DNA of 64,000 bases, from NCBI GenBank assembly GCA_947561395.2, contig OX387185.1:38048213-38112212 (forward strand). The letters run 5' to 3'. The first letter of the stretch is position 1, and every line of letters starts with the position of its first letter. The notes under the pieces are model-generated. The model had not been told where the DNA came from and made no database searches. It was given only the letters and a program-made list of their open reading frames with translations. Both the position numbers and the translations under genes were made by a program. Shown piece after piece: positions 10,554-22,694 of the stretch. Origin of the DNA: Buxus sempervirens. Its lineage: Eukaryota; Streptophyta; Magnoliopsida; Buxales; Buxaceae.

Positions 10554-13266
10554 TGTAAGCACCTCATTTTTTTACCCCTCTAAAAAGTCAGAAAGCAAAA
10601 CCCTAAAAGATAGGTCAAAACCCTAAAGAGAAAAAGGTGACTTTTTTCCTGAGCCTGAATTGATAGTCATACCTTATTCCAATGAATAGAGAATCTCGAC
10701 ACGGTTTCAATGCAATTAAATTTGCACGAATTAGAGTCCGGATAAAGAAGATATAAGCAAAACAATCCCAAGGGTAAAATGGTAATTAAATGTAGAAAGA
10801 CCCATCATGTGGCAAGTGTGTGGGCCTCACTTGACAAATGGCAAATTAAAGTGCTAAAAGACAAAAACAAGGACAGAACAAAGGACAAAATACCTGTAAT
10901 AAAATATCAATAAAAGCTTAAAATATCTTAATTAAATTAATTAAGATAAATAAAAAAATTGGAAAATCCTGATTAGTCCAGAGTGGGCGGTTGAGTCACC
11001 TCAGTCGTCAACTCAAGCCAGTCAAGAGAGAAAAAGGCAAATCTTGAAAAGATTTGCCGTAATTGTATAATTCATACGGTTATGAAATAACCGTATCAAA
11101 TATATGGTTATGAAGTGACGTTTTTTCGACGCACCGCTCATCCAGTGAATGACAACACACGGCATTGATCGATGGGACTAAAAGGAACCGTATTGCATCT
11201 ACAGTTGCCTTTAGCCCCTTGATCAACATGTTGCGCGCATCAGTGGCTGTCTGTGCATTTAATGATGAAAAGACCCCAGGGAACCGTATGAATAACGCGT
11301 CAGTGGTTGTCTATGCATTTAATAATGAAAAGACTCCAAGGAACCATATTAATTATACTGTCATAACCTAACCATATGAATTATACGGTCTTGAAGAAAC
11401 TGTATAATGTATACGGTTTTTTGTTTGTGCAGTATAAAATGCAAAGTTCATATACAGAACAGAGGTTGGTCATTTTCATCGGTTTTCTCCTCTTCTCCCA
11501 GTAACCCAGAGCTTCGAAATCCTTTGGCTTCCTCTCCTAAACTCTAAAACCATATCAAATCAACCTTAAACCCCACTAGACCCCTCCCCCTCATCATCCT
11601 CGCCAAGAAAAAACCTCAAGGATCATCTTGGAGAAGGAAGGAAGGAGTTGTAACTTGCTGTCAAAGGCTTCAAGGGATGTCAAGGCATCACCAAAGGCCT
11701 TCCTACAGCAAGGTAAGTCTCCTCTTTTAATTCTAATGTAATATACATGATTTAATTGAGAAGCATGCTTTAATCTCCAAGTCCTTGAGTTTCTCCTTCT
11801 CCCTTTTCTTCTTGTTATGGTGACCTCCATCCTCAAGAATATGACACACATAGGGTAAGATGGACAGAGGTGCTCGGGTAAGGAAGTGAGAGGTCCATAA
11901 AGTCTGTCAAGGCCTTTTAAGGCCATTTAATCACTACCTAGTTTACTTCTTCTCCTCCCTTTTCCGGAATCAATGTAATCCCTTAACTCCCGTTAACCTT
12001 TCTTTAGGGATTAGTTATAATGGATTCTTGCATGTCTAGAGGTGTTTTATTGTGTAGAGATGATTTATGTGCACATTCATACACACACCACTTTAGTATC
12101 ATGATTCAGTAGATGGTTTAAGCATGTAATAATCCATGTTCACTTTCTTTGTTAACACACACTCCACAGTAGATTTTATAGGTATAATGATTAGTTTTTC
12201 TGTTCTCCCTTGAATGCAATGCATGGTTTGGTCATTGACCCAAGCACAAGGCCCGTCGGGCCTCTTGACTAGCCTCTTTCTACAAGAGGCTACGTCCCTA
12301 GCTTGAAACAGAAGTGAGGGGATTTCTTCCCCACTTCATAACACCTGAGACCCATTCTCAGATGAGGGAGAAGGAGCCCCAAGCCCTTCTCCCTTCCTTG
12401 TTGGCTTAATCACCTAGCAAAGCAGGTAAATTGAGTTAAAATCAATTTGGCAGCCATTGTGGGTCAGCCGATAGACCCACAGTTGATATCCAACTCATAT
12501 GGGATGAGGGACCCCAAAAATCTCTCTACCAAGAATCTGTATTTTTAAGTGTGAATCGTAAAATCAGGTCGGTTTTGGCATAACCACAAATATATATGGT
12601 TATGACTGAACTGTATGAAATCTACCACTACTTATGAAATTTTGCAGATTTTAGGTTTTCTTGCTAATTCTCAGATAAAAATCAGTTTTAATCAATTGCC
12701 TTCAAGCCAACAGGGTCTCTGGGCATCCAGAGACCCAAATTGGGACTTTAGGCTTACCCTAAGCCCAACATGGAGTTTGAGTGGGCCTTCCAACGGCACC
12801 CACACATCAGACTCATATCACATGGTTTAAAGAAGATAAAAATCAAAATAAATGGGACCTACAATATGCATGTGGTCCCCACCAAAGTCCAAATCAAGTA
12901 AGCAAGCTTGCTTAGAACGGGTGAGGTAAGAATGAGTTGACTCGCTTAAAGGCTGACCAAGGATAATCCATGGGACCCGTCTTTTGATGGGGGTGGACCG
13001 GGGTGTTTACGGACTTCCCCGAACCGTAACAAGACCGTTTCCCAGAATCTCGATTCGCAGACCATCTAATAGACATCTTTTAGGCATCCAGGTGTTTGTC
13101 TGCACCCCATCAGGTAGTAGTGACTTCTAAACAACCCAATTCCTCAAATTCAACATCCTGAAAGTGTGTCGATCCTTCACGCTCTCACAGGAGAGTGACG
13201 AGCCTTCTCGAAAAAGGGACCCATATTCCCCTCTGCATCCGTACACTGCGGATTGACGTGCGCACA
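10554..13266 (+). mobile_element. Tat-3 family solo LTR
   Basis: Starts TGTAAGCACCT, ends GTGCGCACA, and is flanked by a perfect 5-bp duplication CTCCC (10549-10553 and 13267-13271). The termini and the downstream part match the minus-strand LTR at 21867-27508. A TATA box (11433-11440) and a GTAAGT splice donor (GT at 11713-11714) are present. Palindromic boxes lie upstream of the TATA box. There is no coding sequence. Confidence 0.85.
11342..11418. repeat. Three palindromic boxes phased at 28 bp (Tat-3 LTR)
   Basis: 21-bp boxes start at 11342, 11370 and 11398, ending 15 bp before the TATA box. Other single boxes occur at about 11089 and 11186. ATACGGTTAT-GAA-ATAACCGTAT at 11074-11096 is a perfect ten-base inverted repeat joining two half sites. 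Confidence 0.8.
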
Positions 13267-14588
13267 CTCCCCCATCCCTAGAAAGCTTATGAAGTTCCTG
13301 ATTTTCCAATTCAAAGTGCTTCATAGCCCGGTTATAGTCTTGTTTCATCTCCAAATAGACCTTGTTCATCATGTTTTGATTATCATGCACTATTTTGAGT
13401 TTTTCATCGGCCTTCATAATGTTGTCCTCAACCAATTCAACCTAGTATCCAATTCTTGAAATTTCTTCCCAAGAACTTTTCTTACATTGAAGGACGTAGA
13501 TTGGACTTCACCTTGTACTTTCTTAAGAAGCTCTTTTTGCTAGCTTCCGATAAGTTGTTGTCTTGTCCGCCCTGTGAACCTCATCCAAGTCATCAATCTG
13601 CTTCTACATCTTGCCTTGGTTCTTAGAAAATAGCTTGGTTTGACTCATCAGATCACTTTGCATGCCCAATACCTATGAAAGGAGTGTTGTGATGTATGTA
13701 GGAGATGAGGAAGAAGTAGATGCAACTGGAGGACCAGAAGTGGGATCAAGCACTGAAGTGGATGGAATATCAGGTTTGACATCATGATGATGTGGAGTAT
13801 AGTCTAGAAGAGGAAGATCATGATCATGTCCTGGAGAAACATAAGCAGGAGCATCTTCAAGGTCAGGGGGAGGAGATGGAGGAGTGGGAGCAAGAACTTC
13901 TGGAACAGGGGGAGGGGGTGGAAGATGAGGATGATTCTTCTTGAACTGTCCATTGGATTTATTATATGAAGCTGTACTGATAAGAGGTTCCAAAGGCAGT
14001 AACTCATGATTGGGGAAATCAATTTCATGCATCTTAACTATCTTAGCAATGACATATCCCAAAGGAAGTCCATAACTAGGTCTAGTATCAACAAAAGAGT
14101 CAAGTATAGAGCTAATCATGATGTGGGCAACATCAATTAAATGTCTTTTGACCAATGCAAAAAGCAAGAGTGCTCTGGGTACAAGAATAGTGGATCTATG
14201 AGAAATTAGTGAAATGTTAGAGCATTAGATTTTGTATATAAAGGAGGTGTCAAATGTAAAATTATAGGAGTCTAGAGCTTTTCCATCATAGTCCCCTTCC
14301 CTCCTAGTGGTTAGTAAGAAATCAACCACTTCATTAAGAAATCTTATATCTTGGTCAACATAAAGGAAGTGAGCATTTTCAAATTTGGCAATAAATATAA
14401 CATGAACAAGGGTATCACAATCTACATTGATGGACTACCTTCTGAGAGATGTATCAAAAGAAATAGGATCCTTGTTGATGTTGTGAATATTTGAATAGAA
14501 TTCAAATTTTAGCTGTGCGGATGGGAGCTCAAAGTTGGTAAAGAGGATATCCCAACCTCTACCAGTAAATGCTTCAGAAATAGACTTA
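13267..14588 (-). pseudogene. Decayed element ORF: plant transposon-type domain, proline-rich linker, coiled coil
   Basis: Minus-strand reading gives AFTGRGWDILF, LPSAQLKFEFYSNI, then ALVKRHLIDVAHIM and YGLPLGYVIAKIVKMHEI, a pattern resembling the domain annotated in plants as putative plant transposon protein. A linker rich in P, D and H follows (PPPPPVPEVLAPTPPSPPP), then a charged coiled-coil-like segment (MKQDYNRAMKHFELENQEL). Stop codons at about 14220 and 14440 break it. The N-terminal part continues at 33923-34000 beyond the Harbinger element. It belongs to the older LTR element whose 3' LTR is at 9360-10337. The domain match is from memory and moderate. Confidence 0.45.
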
Positions 14589-15244
14589 GGGTCCGTTTGG
14601 ATCGCGTGAATTTAAACATCCGTGAGAATTCGAACACACATGAATTTGAAATCCAGTGAATTTGAATTCATAGGTATTAAAATTTTGGTGTTTGGCTAAT
14701 TTATGGAATTTTCTTGAAATTCACACGTGAATTTCAATTCCATTGTTTGGATGAAAACAAATCCGTAAGAATCTTTATTGTTGATTTTATCAAGATGCAT
14801 GATATGATGTAATCACATACAAAATATGTGGTTCATCAAGCCTACATAATACAAGATGATCATGAAAAGGTGTCATCCAGAATAGGCAACAACCAATCCA
14901 ATCATTTGGCGCTCTTAGGTGGAATACCTAATTTACAAATATAGCTATTTCTTTTTTATAGTAAAAAGTATAACAAATTGAAAATTATTATTGCCTCATA
15001 AATGGATTAGACAACATAAATTGAACAAGAACATTTAATCCAAAAAAAAAATTGAACAAGAACAGCCAATAACCATTAATGTGCCCAATTAATAGTAAAT
15101 AAAATAAATTCTAACAGTTGGTAGAAAGCTCCTAAAAGTCCAAAGTAAACTACTTTATATCAAGGTCTAAAGTAAAAAAATAAAAAAATTATAAACATTT
15201 AAAGAATCAATAATTTAGAAAAAAAATAAACTAAGAAATCTTTT

Positions 15245-16336
15245 AAAGATTCATGTTAACCATATGCCTCGTCAACCATCGTTCCTTCATTTCATTATCA
15301 AGGCTCAAAAATATCTCTACTTTCTTATCATCAGAAGACAGAAAGTCTACAATATCAAGCACTTGATCATCATCAATATCTGGGATCTTACGGACCTCCT
15401 TATATAACCTTTCTGCAATAGATGTGGGCTTAGCTCGCTAAGCATATGCATCTGCCATAATTTTATGGTTTCTGTCATTGAAGTAACAGCAGAAGCAAGT
15501 GCGTCAATACTGCGGCTCCTCTTTCTGGTTAGACATTGTGCATTTGTTGTTGAAGATGATCCTGCTCTTTGATTTTGACCTCCTACAGTATTGGTTGCAT
15601 TTGTTTCAGTTTCATCAATGTCTTCAAGACCAACTTCATTGGATAGTGGATCATCATTATTGCCTTTTTCATGAGTCCCCATATCGATATCAATTTCATC
15701 AGCATTTACGGAACGATCTCCATTCGCATGATCAGCTCCAACAATAATTGCGAGATCTTTAAAATTTTCAATAACCTTGAATTGATATACTCTAGCTTCT
15801 TTGTGGGACTATTAAAAACAAAAATAATAATAAATAAATAAAAGAAAAGAAAAAAAATTAGTTAACAAAGTATCATACATGTACATAATTGATAAAAAAA
15901 AAAAAGAACATCTTTACTTTAAAAATATCTGTATATAAGCATTCCACACAGCTTCATCATCTACTTCTATCATATTTTTTGTTTCATTCCATCCAAATCC
16001 ACTTTGTTTGATAAGTTCATTAACGATCCTGTAGTGTTTCTCCCACGTCTTTAAACGAGATCTTACATTTTCTTTTGATATAAGAACATTACATTTTTCA
16101 TATATAACCTTTGTTGCAGATGTAAGCGCTACCGGTTTCCATCCATTACCTGCTTTGTTTCCTTGGTGTATTTGATCAATAAGTGTTTCAGTTAATACAT
16201 GATCCATCTCAATTGTCCATGATAAATATTTTCCCTTCTCTTTAGCATTTGTGTCCTGAGATTGAAATTGAGCTTCTCCTCTTTCCATTCCTAGTAATAT
16301 GAAAAATAGATATTTGGTTTCAAAAAGTTCTTCCAA
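15245..16336 (-). pseudogene. MYB/SANT-like DNA-binding protein of Harbinger (broken)
   Basis: The first exon (16273 or 16336 down to 15914) encodes the SANT-like domain found in PIF/Harbinger accessory proteins: SWTIEMDHVLTETLIDQI, GNGWKPVALTSATKVI, and KNMIEVDDEAVWNAYI. An intron of about 100 bp appears to follow. The second exon contains a basic stretch (CLTRKRSRSIDALASAV) and a C-terminal helix region. A 1-bp loss near 15458 and an in-frame TAG near 15440 disconnect the last 65 codons (SIAERLYKEVRKIPDIDDD). This partner normally helps the transposase enter the nucleus and bind the element ends. Confidence 0.8.
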
Positions 16337-16579
16337 TATGAAACAAAAATTGTTCTATCATGTAGAATAACAAGAAGCAAAAGTAAAGTTGTGATAAAGC
16401 TTAAACCAATAAATTTTATATAATCTCAACTCACAAAATATCCAAGTGGAACAATAAACGATATCAATTTCAATAAGCAAACTATAAATTGATGAATACA
16501 TCCCAAATTATAAAAAAAAACCCAAAAATTGAATTCAAAAGCCAACTATTTGGCATAAAAAAATTAATATAAATCTTAA

Positions 16580-17520
16580 TCAATTTCGACTTAATAGAAA
16601 ATCAGCAAACATCTTCTGAGCAAGATCATCTCGAAATTTTTGCCATTGCTCCGTAACTTCAATTTGTGTGATCATTTCATCATGTTCTTGTGGTGTAGGT
16701 TCAAGTTGCAACTCCTCTTCAAAATCTTGAAGATAATCATTTGGATTGACATTTCTAATATGATTATGAATAATGCAACATGCAATCACAATTTTAGCTT
16801 GCGTATCTATATCAAAGAAAGGGGCAGTTCTCAAAATCGCCCAACGTTTCTTCAATAACCCAAATGTCGTTCAATTACATTACATGCCGAAGAGTGTCGA
16901 TGATTAAATAACTCTTTAGGGTTTTGTGGTGTACGACCAACCCATTCATTAAGATGGTAGCGAACACCGCGATATGGAGCAAGAAACCCTGTAGCATTTG
17001 CATATCCCGCATCCACCCGATAATATTTACCTACGATAAAAATGTATTATATCATTTCATATGTTTTTATGATATTTTAATTAAATTTACAATCCCAAAA
17101 AAAGATGAAAAAGAATACCAGTAGGAACAACCAACGGCTTCTGTCTTCTAAGGGCAGATTGTAGGACTCTAAAATCAGAGGCAGAACCTTCCCAACCAGC
17201 TAACACATAGGTGAATTTCATATCCATAGAGCAAGCCCCTAAAACATTTTGTGAAATATCTTGCTTTTTATTTCGATATCTGCCTTGGTCGATAAGTGGA
17301 ACCATTGCTGGAATATATGTTCCATCTAAAGCTTCCATACAGTCCTATTGGATTTCATGAGAATATAAGAAAATATAAATAGAAAAAAACTAAAATAATA
17401 GGTTCATGTTGTATATTTTTATCGTAAAATACTTCAATCTTTCATCATTGATGATTTCTTGAGGCAGTAAACGATCAGGAGGTTTTAAAAAGTCTTGATG
17501 CAAACTAATGACTGCATTTA
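16580..17520 (-). pseudogene. Harbinger DDE transposase, C-terminal part
   Basis: Minus-strand exons encode MEALDGTYIPAMV (first catalytic D), then YYRVDAGYANATGFLAPYRG (second D), then NVIERHLG (catalytic E) and KRWAILRTAPFF, the standard Harbinger order. At least one short intron separates the first two blocks. A single missing T near 16862 shifts the frame right after VIERHLG, so the protein cannot be completed. The N-terminal part lies at 31582-31976 on the far side of the Tat-2 insertion, which split one exon (SRYFNKVL joined to NAVISLHQDF). Confidence 0.85.
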
Positions 17521-17638
17521 ACACCTGTAGACACCCCAAATTGCACCTCAATATAAGAGAACCCTCAAAAAGAATTTTAAATGTTTTATTTGAGCCTTGA
17601 CATGTGTCAAACACTCAAAAACACTCAAAAATGGTGCT

Positions 17639-17900
17639 AACCGTACTAAATGTGCGGTTTTTGAGAATTTGGTCTCAACCGCTCTGTATGTGCGGTTGCG
17701 ACCGCACACACAGCATGGTTGATGTTCATGCTTGTTGCGTGAGCTGCCACGTGGCTTCCGGAAGCTTCGGCTGTTGAGCCACATTGATAGCAATCATGGC
17801 GAGCGTAACTGAATTGGAGCCGCCCTGTATGTGCGGTTGAGGTGAATTTGCATAGAAACCGCACATATAGTGACAGTTCTGTGGAAACCACACTGTGTAT
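17639..17900. repeat. Palindromic AACCG/GCGGTT boxes in the Tat-2 LTR
   Basis: About six boxes of 21 bp, for example those starting at 17639 and 17677, with half sites AACCG and GCGGTT, upstream of the TATA box. Spacing is less regular than in Tat-1 and Tat-3. Confidence 0.75.
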
Positions 17901-19379
17901 GCGGTTTTTGTTGTTTCGGGGATTTGCGAAATGGCTCAATCTCTGAGCCTTATTTACGCATATTACCTTTCTCTCAGGGACTTGAACTCCCTATTTCACC
18001 CTCCGAAACTTGCTAAATTACTCCAATTCAAGCCTTTAGGGAGAATTGGAATAATCTAGAAGAGTTTTTAGGCCTACTCTTGGGACCTTTCTACCTTTGG
18101 CTTGGCCTATAAATAGAGGGGTCCTCCTCTTGCAAATGGCTGACAATTTGAAGCTTAGAAGCTCTGCAAGAAGAGTAGAAACTCTGCTGGATTGTCTACT
18201 CAAAGTTCAAGCTACCTAAGGTAAAGTTCTCTTTAGATTTTTGGTTTCCTCTTTACATTCCAGCAACCTCTCATCTTCTACCTTTCTGTAGTGTAAGGCC
18301 ACTGTCTGTATTTTTGCAACCCCAAACCTCTTTCAAAGTACCTGGGATTTCTCTCTAGCCGTAATACGTGAAGAGAGAGCCTTGGGAAAAATAAGTAGGA
18401 ATGGATCCTCTAGGCTTAGAACCTATAAATGATGAAGAGCATGCTATTTGGTTATTTTGAGCCTATGGATGAATTTTTTGATGTTTATGTATTTTCTTCT
18501 GGAGAAGTTGAGTGAATCCTTGCTCTCAATAGCAATGGATTCCAGACTTCTCCTAGAGAATTGATTTCCACTTATACACACACTTTTCATTATTTTCATC
18601 AAATAGGCTAGATCTAGGATTTCCGTGTCTAATACGGGAAATCTGAGATTATTGGCTTTAGAATGAATGTTAGAACTTCATGAGATGGTTTCTATTGATT
18701 TCCAAGTGTTTTGGTCGAATTCACTTGCACACATGCACCATTTTGGCTTTCTCTTCAAAAATTTTCAAAACAAGGCAGCATCTGTGGCTTGTCTTAGAGT
18801 GCTCATAATTTCATCCTCCGGATGAATTTTTGAGTGATTCCAAAGACATGTGATAGATGTGATGGCCCACTTTATATCTGGAAATTTTCGTTCATTTTTA
18901 TGAAGCCAAATTTTGACACCGTCTGTTCAAAGTCTGTAAGTCAGTTCAGCCCAGATTGCTGAACTTGCCGCTTTGATGGTGCACCATTTGCTCAATTTTA
19001 ATCCGTTTTGAGTGATTTCAGTTTCTGAGTTTTCCTTGAGAAGTCTATTTTCATTTCCAATTAGTTTCAGTAGATTTTGATCTGATTTGTGCCTTGGGTG
19101 CTTAATTGACTCAGAACTGCACGCTGGCATAGTCCAGAGCTAATCTGTGGTCTTCTAGGCCTGTTCAAGAGAGCACACAAGTCACATCTGGATGGAGTTT
19201 GGTGTGAGGCTTATTTTTTTGGAAAGATGGCAAAACATACTTCATCCATGTAAATTTTCATGGATTTTTATGAAGCCAAACTCCACGAATAAGGTTTTGA
19301 AAATGCCTACTCGTCACTTTTTCTGAGTTATAACAACATTGGTGAGAGGCGATTAGGGTTTTGGGCGTTTTGGTTTCTT

Positions 19380-20932
19380 TTGCTTTTCTCGTCCATGGAT
19401 GTTCAGGTTCAAGGTGTCTCTTCTTCTATTCCTCCAGACATTCCAAGATCCTTTGCCTCTGTTGTTTCTTGTCTTCCAAAGGCTCTAGTTGTTGAAGACG
19501 TTAATGTTCCTAGAAAAGTTCCTTCCTCCTTCCATGGTTGTCCAGCAGTTGAGTTTTCGGATATGGAGATAAACAAATCGATCAATGCTTTTAGCTTTGC
19601 TTTGATTGCCAAGTTTGTTTCAGGCAGGCCATCTGTGGACGTTGTTAGAGATACAATTTTTAAATCTTGGGGTGTGCAAGGCAGCTTTCACGTTGGAGTT
19701 CTGGATGGGAGGCACCTGCTGTTTAGGTTTAAAGAGGAGAAGGATTTTATTAAGATATGGACAAGGGAGTCTCTTATTATAAAGGGCTATCATTTTCGAT
19801 TATTTCAATGGAGTTACAGGTTTGATCCATCGAAGGAATCCTCTTTGGCTCTGGTATGGATTTCTCTCCCTAAACTTCCTCTAAATTTGTTTCTAGAATC
19901 TTTCTTGTTTTCTATTGCAGGCACTGTGGGAAAGCCTTTGTGTTCTGATGCTCCAACAAAAAATTTCACTTGTCCAAGTCTGGCCAGAGTTTGTATATTG
20001 TTAGACATTCTTAGTCCTAGGCCTGATAAAATTTGGATTCGTATGGGGTCTGATTTTGGAATATGGCAGAAAATTTTGTATGAGAAAGTGCCGTCCTATT
20101 GTACTGGTTGTTTTCATAGAGGTCATGAAGTTGCTCATTGTAGGATTGCTTTGACGAAAAAAATACCGGAAGAAAGAAGTAAGGAATATGTTGCTGTAGG
20201 GACTTTTGTCAATTTTCCTTCATTGGAAAATACTTTTGACCTTCTTCCTCCAAGGAATGTGAGCAATACGAACCAGGATCAATCCTTGGGAATTGCAATC
20301 TTTCTATTAGTCATGAAGAGGCGGATAATGTTCAGAATTTACAGGCTTCGATTGTTGAAGAGGGATCTCAAGATACTTCACATAAAATAACGAATTCTGG
20401 AACAATTTTGGAAGAAGAAATCAGTAAAGATGCTGAAGGTACTGTTTCCTTAGATACTAACTTGGTGAATGTGCAGAAACAGAAGCATAACATTGACATT
20501 CCTTTGAGGGAGATTGTGCCTGTTCAGAATAGAAAAAAGAATAAAGAAACTTCTAAATCTGTTTCTCCGTCTCAACTGCCGATTTTTGATTTAGAAGTAA
20601 ATAAAGGGAAAGGAAAAAAGTTATTTACTGGATCCGGTTACAACATTCAGGCTTTTCTATTAGAGGATGTGTGAGGCTTTTTCTTAGAAGGTTTCTCTTC
20701 TCTTTCTTTGGCAAAGGAAGAATTAAAGCAGGATCAGAAATTTATCACAAGAAGGATGGAGCACACTTTGTCTAATCTGGAAAATTTGTCTCACAAGGAA
20801 ATTGGTATCTCTGCATCTTTGGGAAACTCTCAACAGTCGGTCAAAAAAAAGAAGAACAAGATGACCTCAAGCATCAATACTAGGTCTCAGCTTAAGACCT
20901 CATCCAAAAAATCTATGGTTTCCCATGATTAA
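19380..20932 (+). pseudogene. LINE ORF1 (RNA-binding protein, frameshifted)
   Basis: The likely start is at 19395 (MDVQVQGVSSSIPPDIPR). It contains the DUF4283-like region common in plant L1 ORF1 (INAFSFALIAKFVSGRPS, FRFKEEKDFIKIWTRE), then a CCHC-type knuckle YCTGCFHRGHEVAHC near residue 240. A frameshift near 20285 moves the reading into the frame of 20408-20674, and a TGA at about 20672 precedes a lysine-rich tail ending at 20932. The stop overlaps the ORF2 start (ATGATTAA). ORF1 proteins coat LINE RNA. Confidence 0.8.
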
Positions 20933-21866
20933 TACGATTGTTTGGAATATTCGAGGGGTTGCCAATATGGAATCTGTTAATATGTTAAAACATCATGTCT
21001 TCAAGAATAAGGTGCAATTGTTAGCTCTTTTAGAGCCCATGACAAGTAACTCAAGATGTGCTCAAGTTGTAAGTCAATCAAGATGAAGAACTTTTTCTGC
21101 AATTCTGAAGGGGACAGCAAAATTTGGGTGTTTTGGACTGATAAAATTAAATTGGATATCATCTTTTCAACCTCTCAATTTATCACAGCTTTGGTGTCAT
21201 CAGAAAATAATGAAGGTTTCAGTCCTTTTTTGATATCTTTTGTGTATGCTAAGTGCGATGTGTATGATAGAAGGGTTCTTTGGGAGGATTTATTGGCTTT
21301 CTCTCGTTCAACTTCTTCTCCATGGATTATTGGGGGGGACTTTAATGCTATCCTCTCCATTGATGAAAAAATAGAGGGCAGAAATCCAGTTGGCCGTTCA
21401 ATGCATGAATTTCAGGATTTTGTTCATAGAGAGGGTATGAAAGATCTTGGTTTCTCAGGGGACAAATTTACTTGGTGTAATGAGCAATCTGGGCAAAGGA
21501 GAATTTGGGCAAGACTTGATAGATTCCTTATTAATCATCTGGGTTTAACTTCAGCAGCAGACTTAAAGGTTTCTCATCTGCCTAGGGTAAGTTCTGATCA
21601 TTCTCCTATTTGTCTTTGTTTTGAGCCTAGTCCTAGAAGATCTACTCTTTCTATTTTTAAATTCCAAAAGATGTGGAGAACTCATGAGAATTTCATGGAA
21701 GTGGTTAAAAGATCTTGGGAAGTTCAAGTTGCTGCCGCCCCTTTGATTGTGTTCTCTCGAAAGCTAAAAATTTTAAGATCCGTCCTTCAAAAGTGGAATT
21801 GGGAAGTGTTCAGGGATGTTCACAGAAGAATTGAGAAATTATCTTCAAAAGTGCTGGAAATGGAAA
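20925..21866 (+). pseudogene. LINE ORF2, endonuclease part
   Basis: Starts MINTIVWNIRGVAN, the usual plant L1 ORF2 opening, and is shifted by an indel near 21060. APE-type endonuclease motifs follow: LLALLEPM, GGDFNAILSIDEK, DLGFSGDKFTWCN, RLDRFLIN and the catalytic SDHSPICL. The frame is cut at KVLEME by the Tat-3 insertion at 21867 and resumes at 27509. This enzyme nicks target DNA to prime reverse transcription. Confidence 0.85.
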
Positions 21867-22589
21867 TGTGCGCACCTAAAACCTGGATCCTAGATCGCAC
21901 ACCGGGCGCACCTTCAGTGCGTGCCTCGGGACATTCAGAGTCGCCACTGCCTGAGAGGTGCAGGCAGACACGGTGTTTGCCCTATATGGGTCTAAGTTTG
22001 ATCTGCGGCTTTTCAGAGTTCTAGCTAAGTCCTCGGTTACGTCCGGGGAAGCCCTAAGACACCCCGGCCCGCTCCGTCGATCTGACGGGTCCCTCGGGTC
22101 TCCCTGGTTTTTTGAGTCAATTTCACCCTTTTCCTAGACCAGCATGCTACCTTGTTAGGTCTGGCGGGGCCCTCTGGAGGTGTGGGTCCCTTTTTATTTG
22201 ATTTAATCTTTTTATTTATTTAAGTGAAGTGGGTTGGATCCAGGCCCCGTTGGAAGACCCGTGGGTTGCCATGGTTGGGCCTTGGGCCCAGTTGGGTTAT
22301 TGGGTAACCCATTTGGTTATCTACTTAAAATATTTACACATGCCATGGGCTTAGTGGGCTTGGATTTGGCCCGTTAGCCAAGGGTCAAAGGGCCTGGGCC
22401 TGTTTATTGAAAACAGGCTTGGTTTGGGCCGGTCTAAGGTGGACCACTCATGTGGGCCAAAAGGAGGTCTTGGTGGGCCCATGGTCCAAAAATGGGCTTA
22501 AGATAGCCCAAATTGTTAAAGGGGCCGGTTCAGGCCGGAATAGATCCAACCAGGCCGAAAAATTACATTTTTTATGTTACTTTACATTT

Positions 22590-22694
22590 GCCCATATTTT
22601 CTATACGGTCCCCACTTGCCCATGAATTAAATCCGATATGAACTTGCCCGTGAAACAAACACGGTCCAGGCTGGACCGCTCTGAGTTTACGGAC
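22590..22694. repeat. Four palindromic boxes at exact 28-bp steps (Tat-3 LTR downstream part)
   Basis: Boxes start at 22590, 22618, 22646 and 22674, each 21 bp with a GCCC or ACCG left arm and a CGGTC or CGGAC right arm. The second box has a degenerate right arm. In element orientation this array is downstream of the TATA box. Confidence 0.8.
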
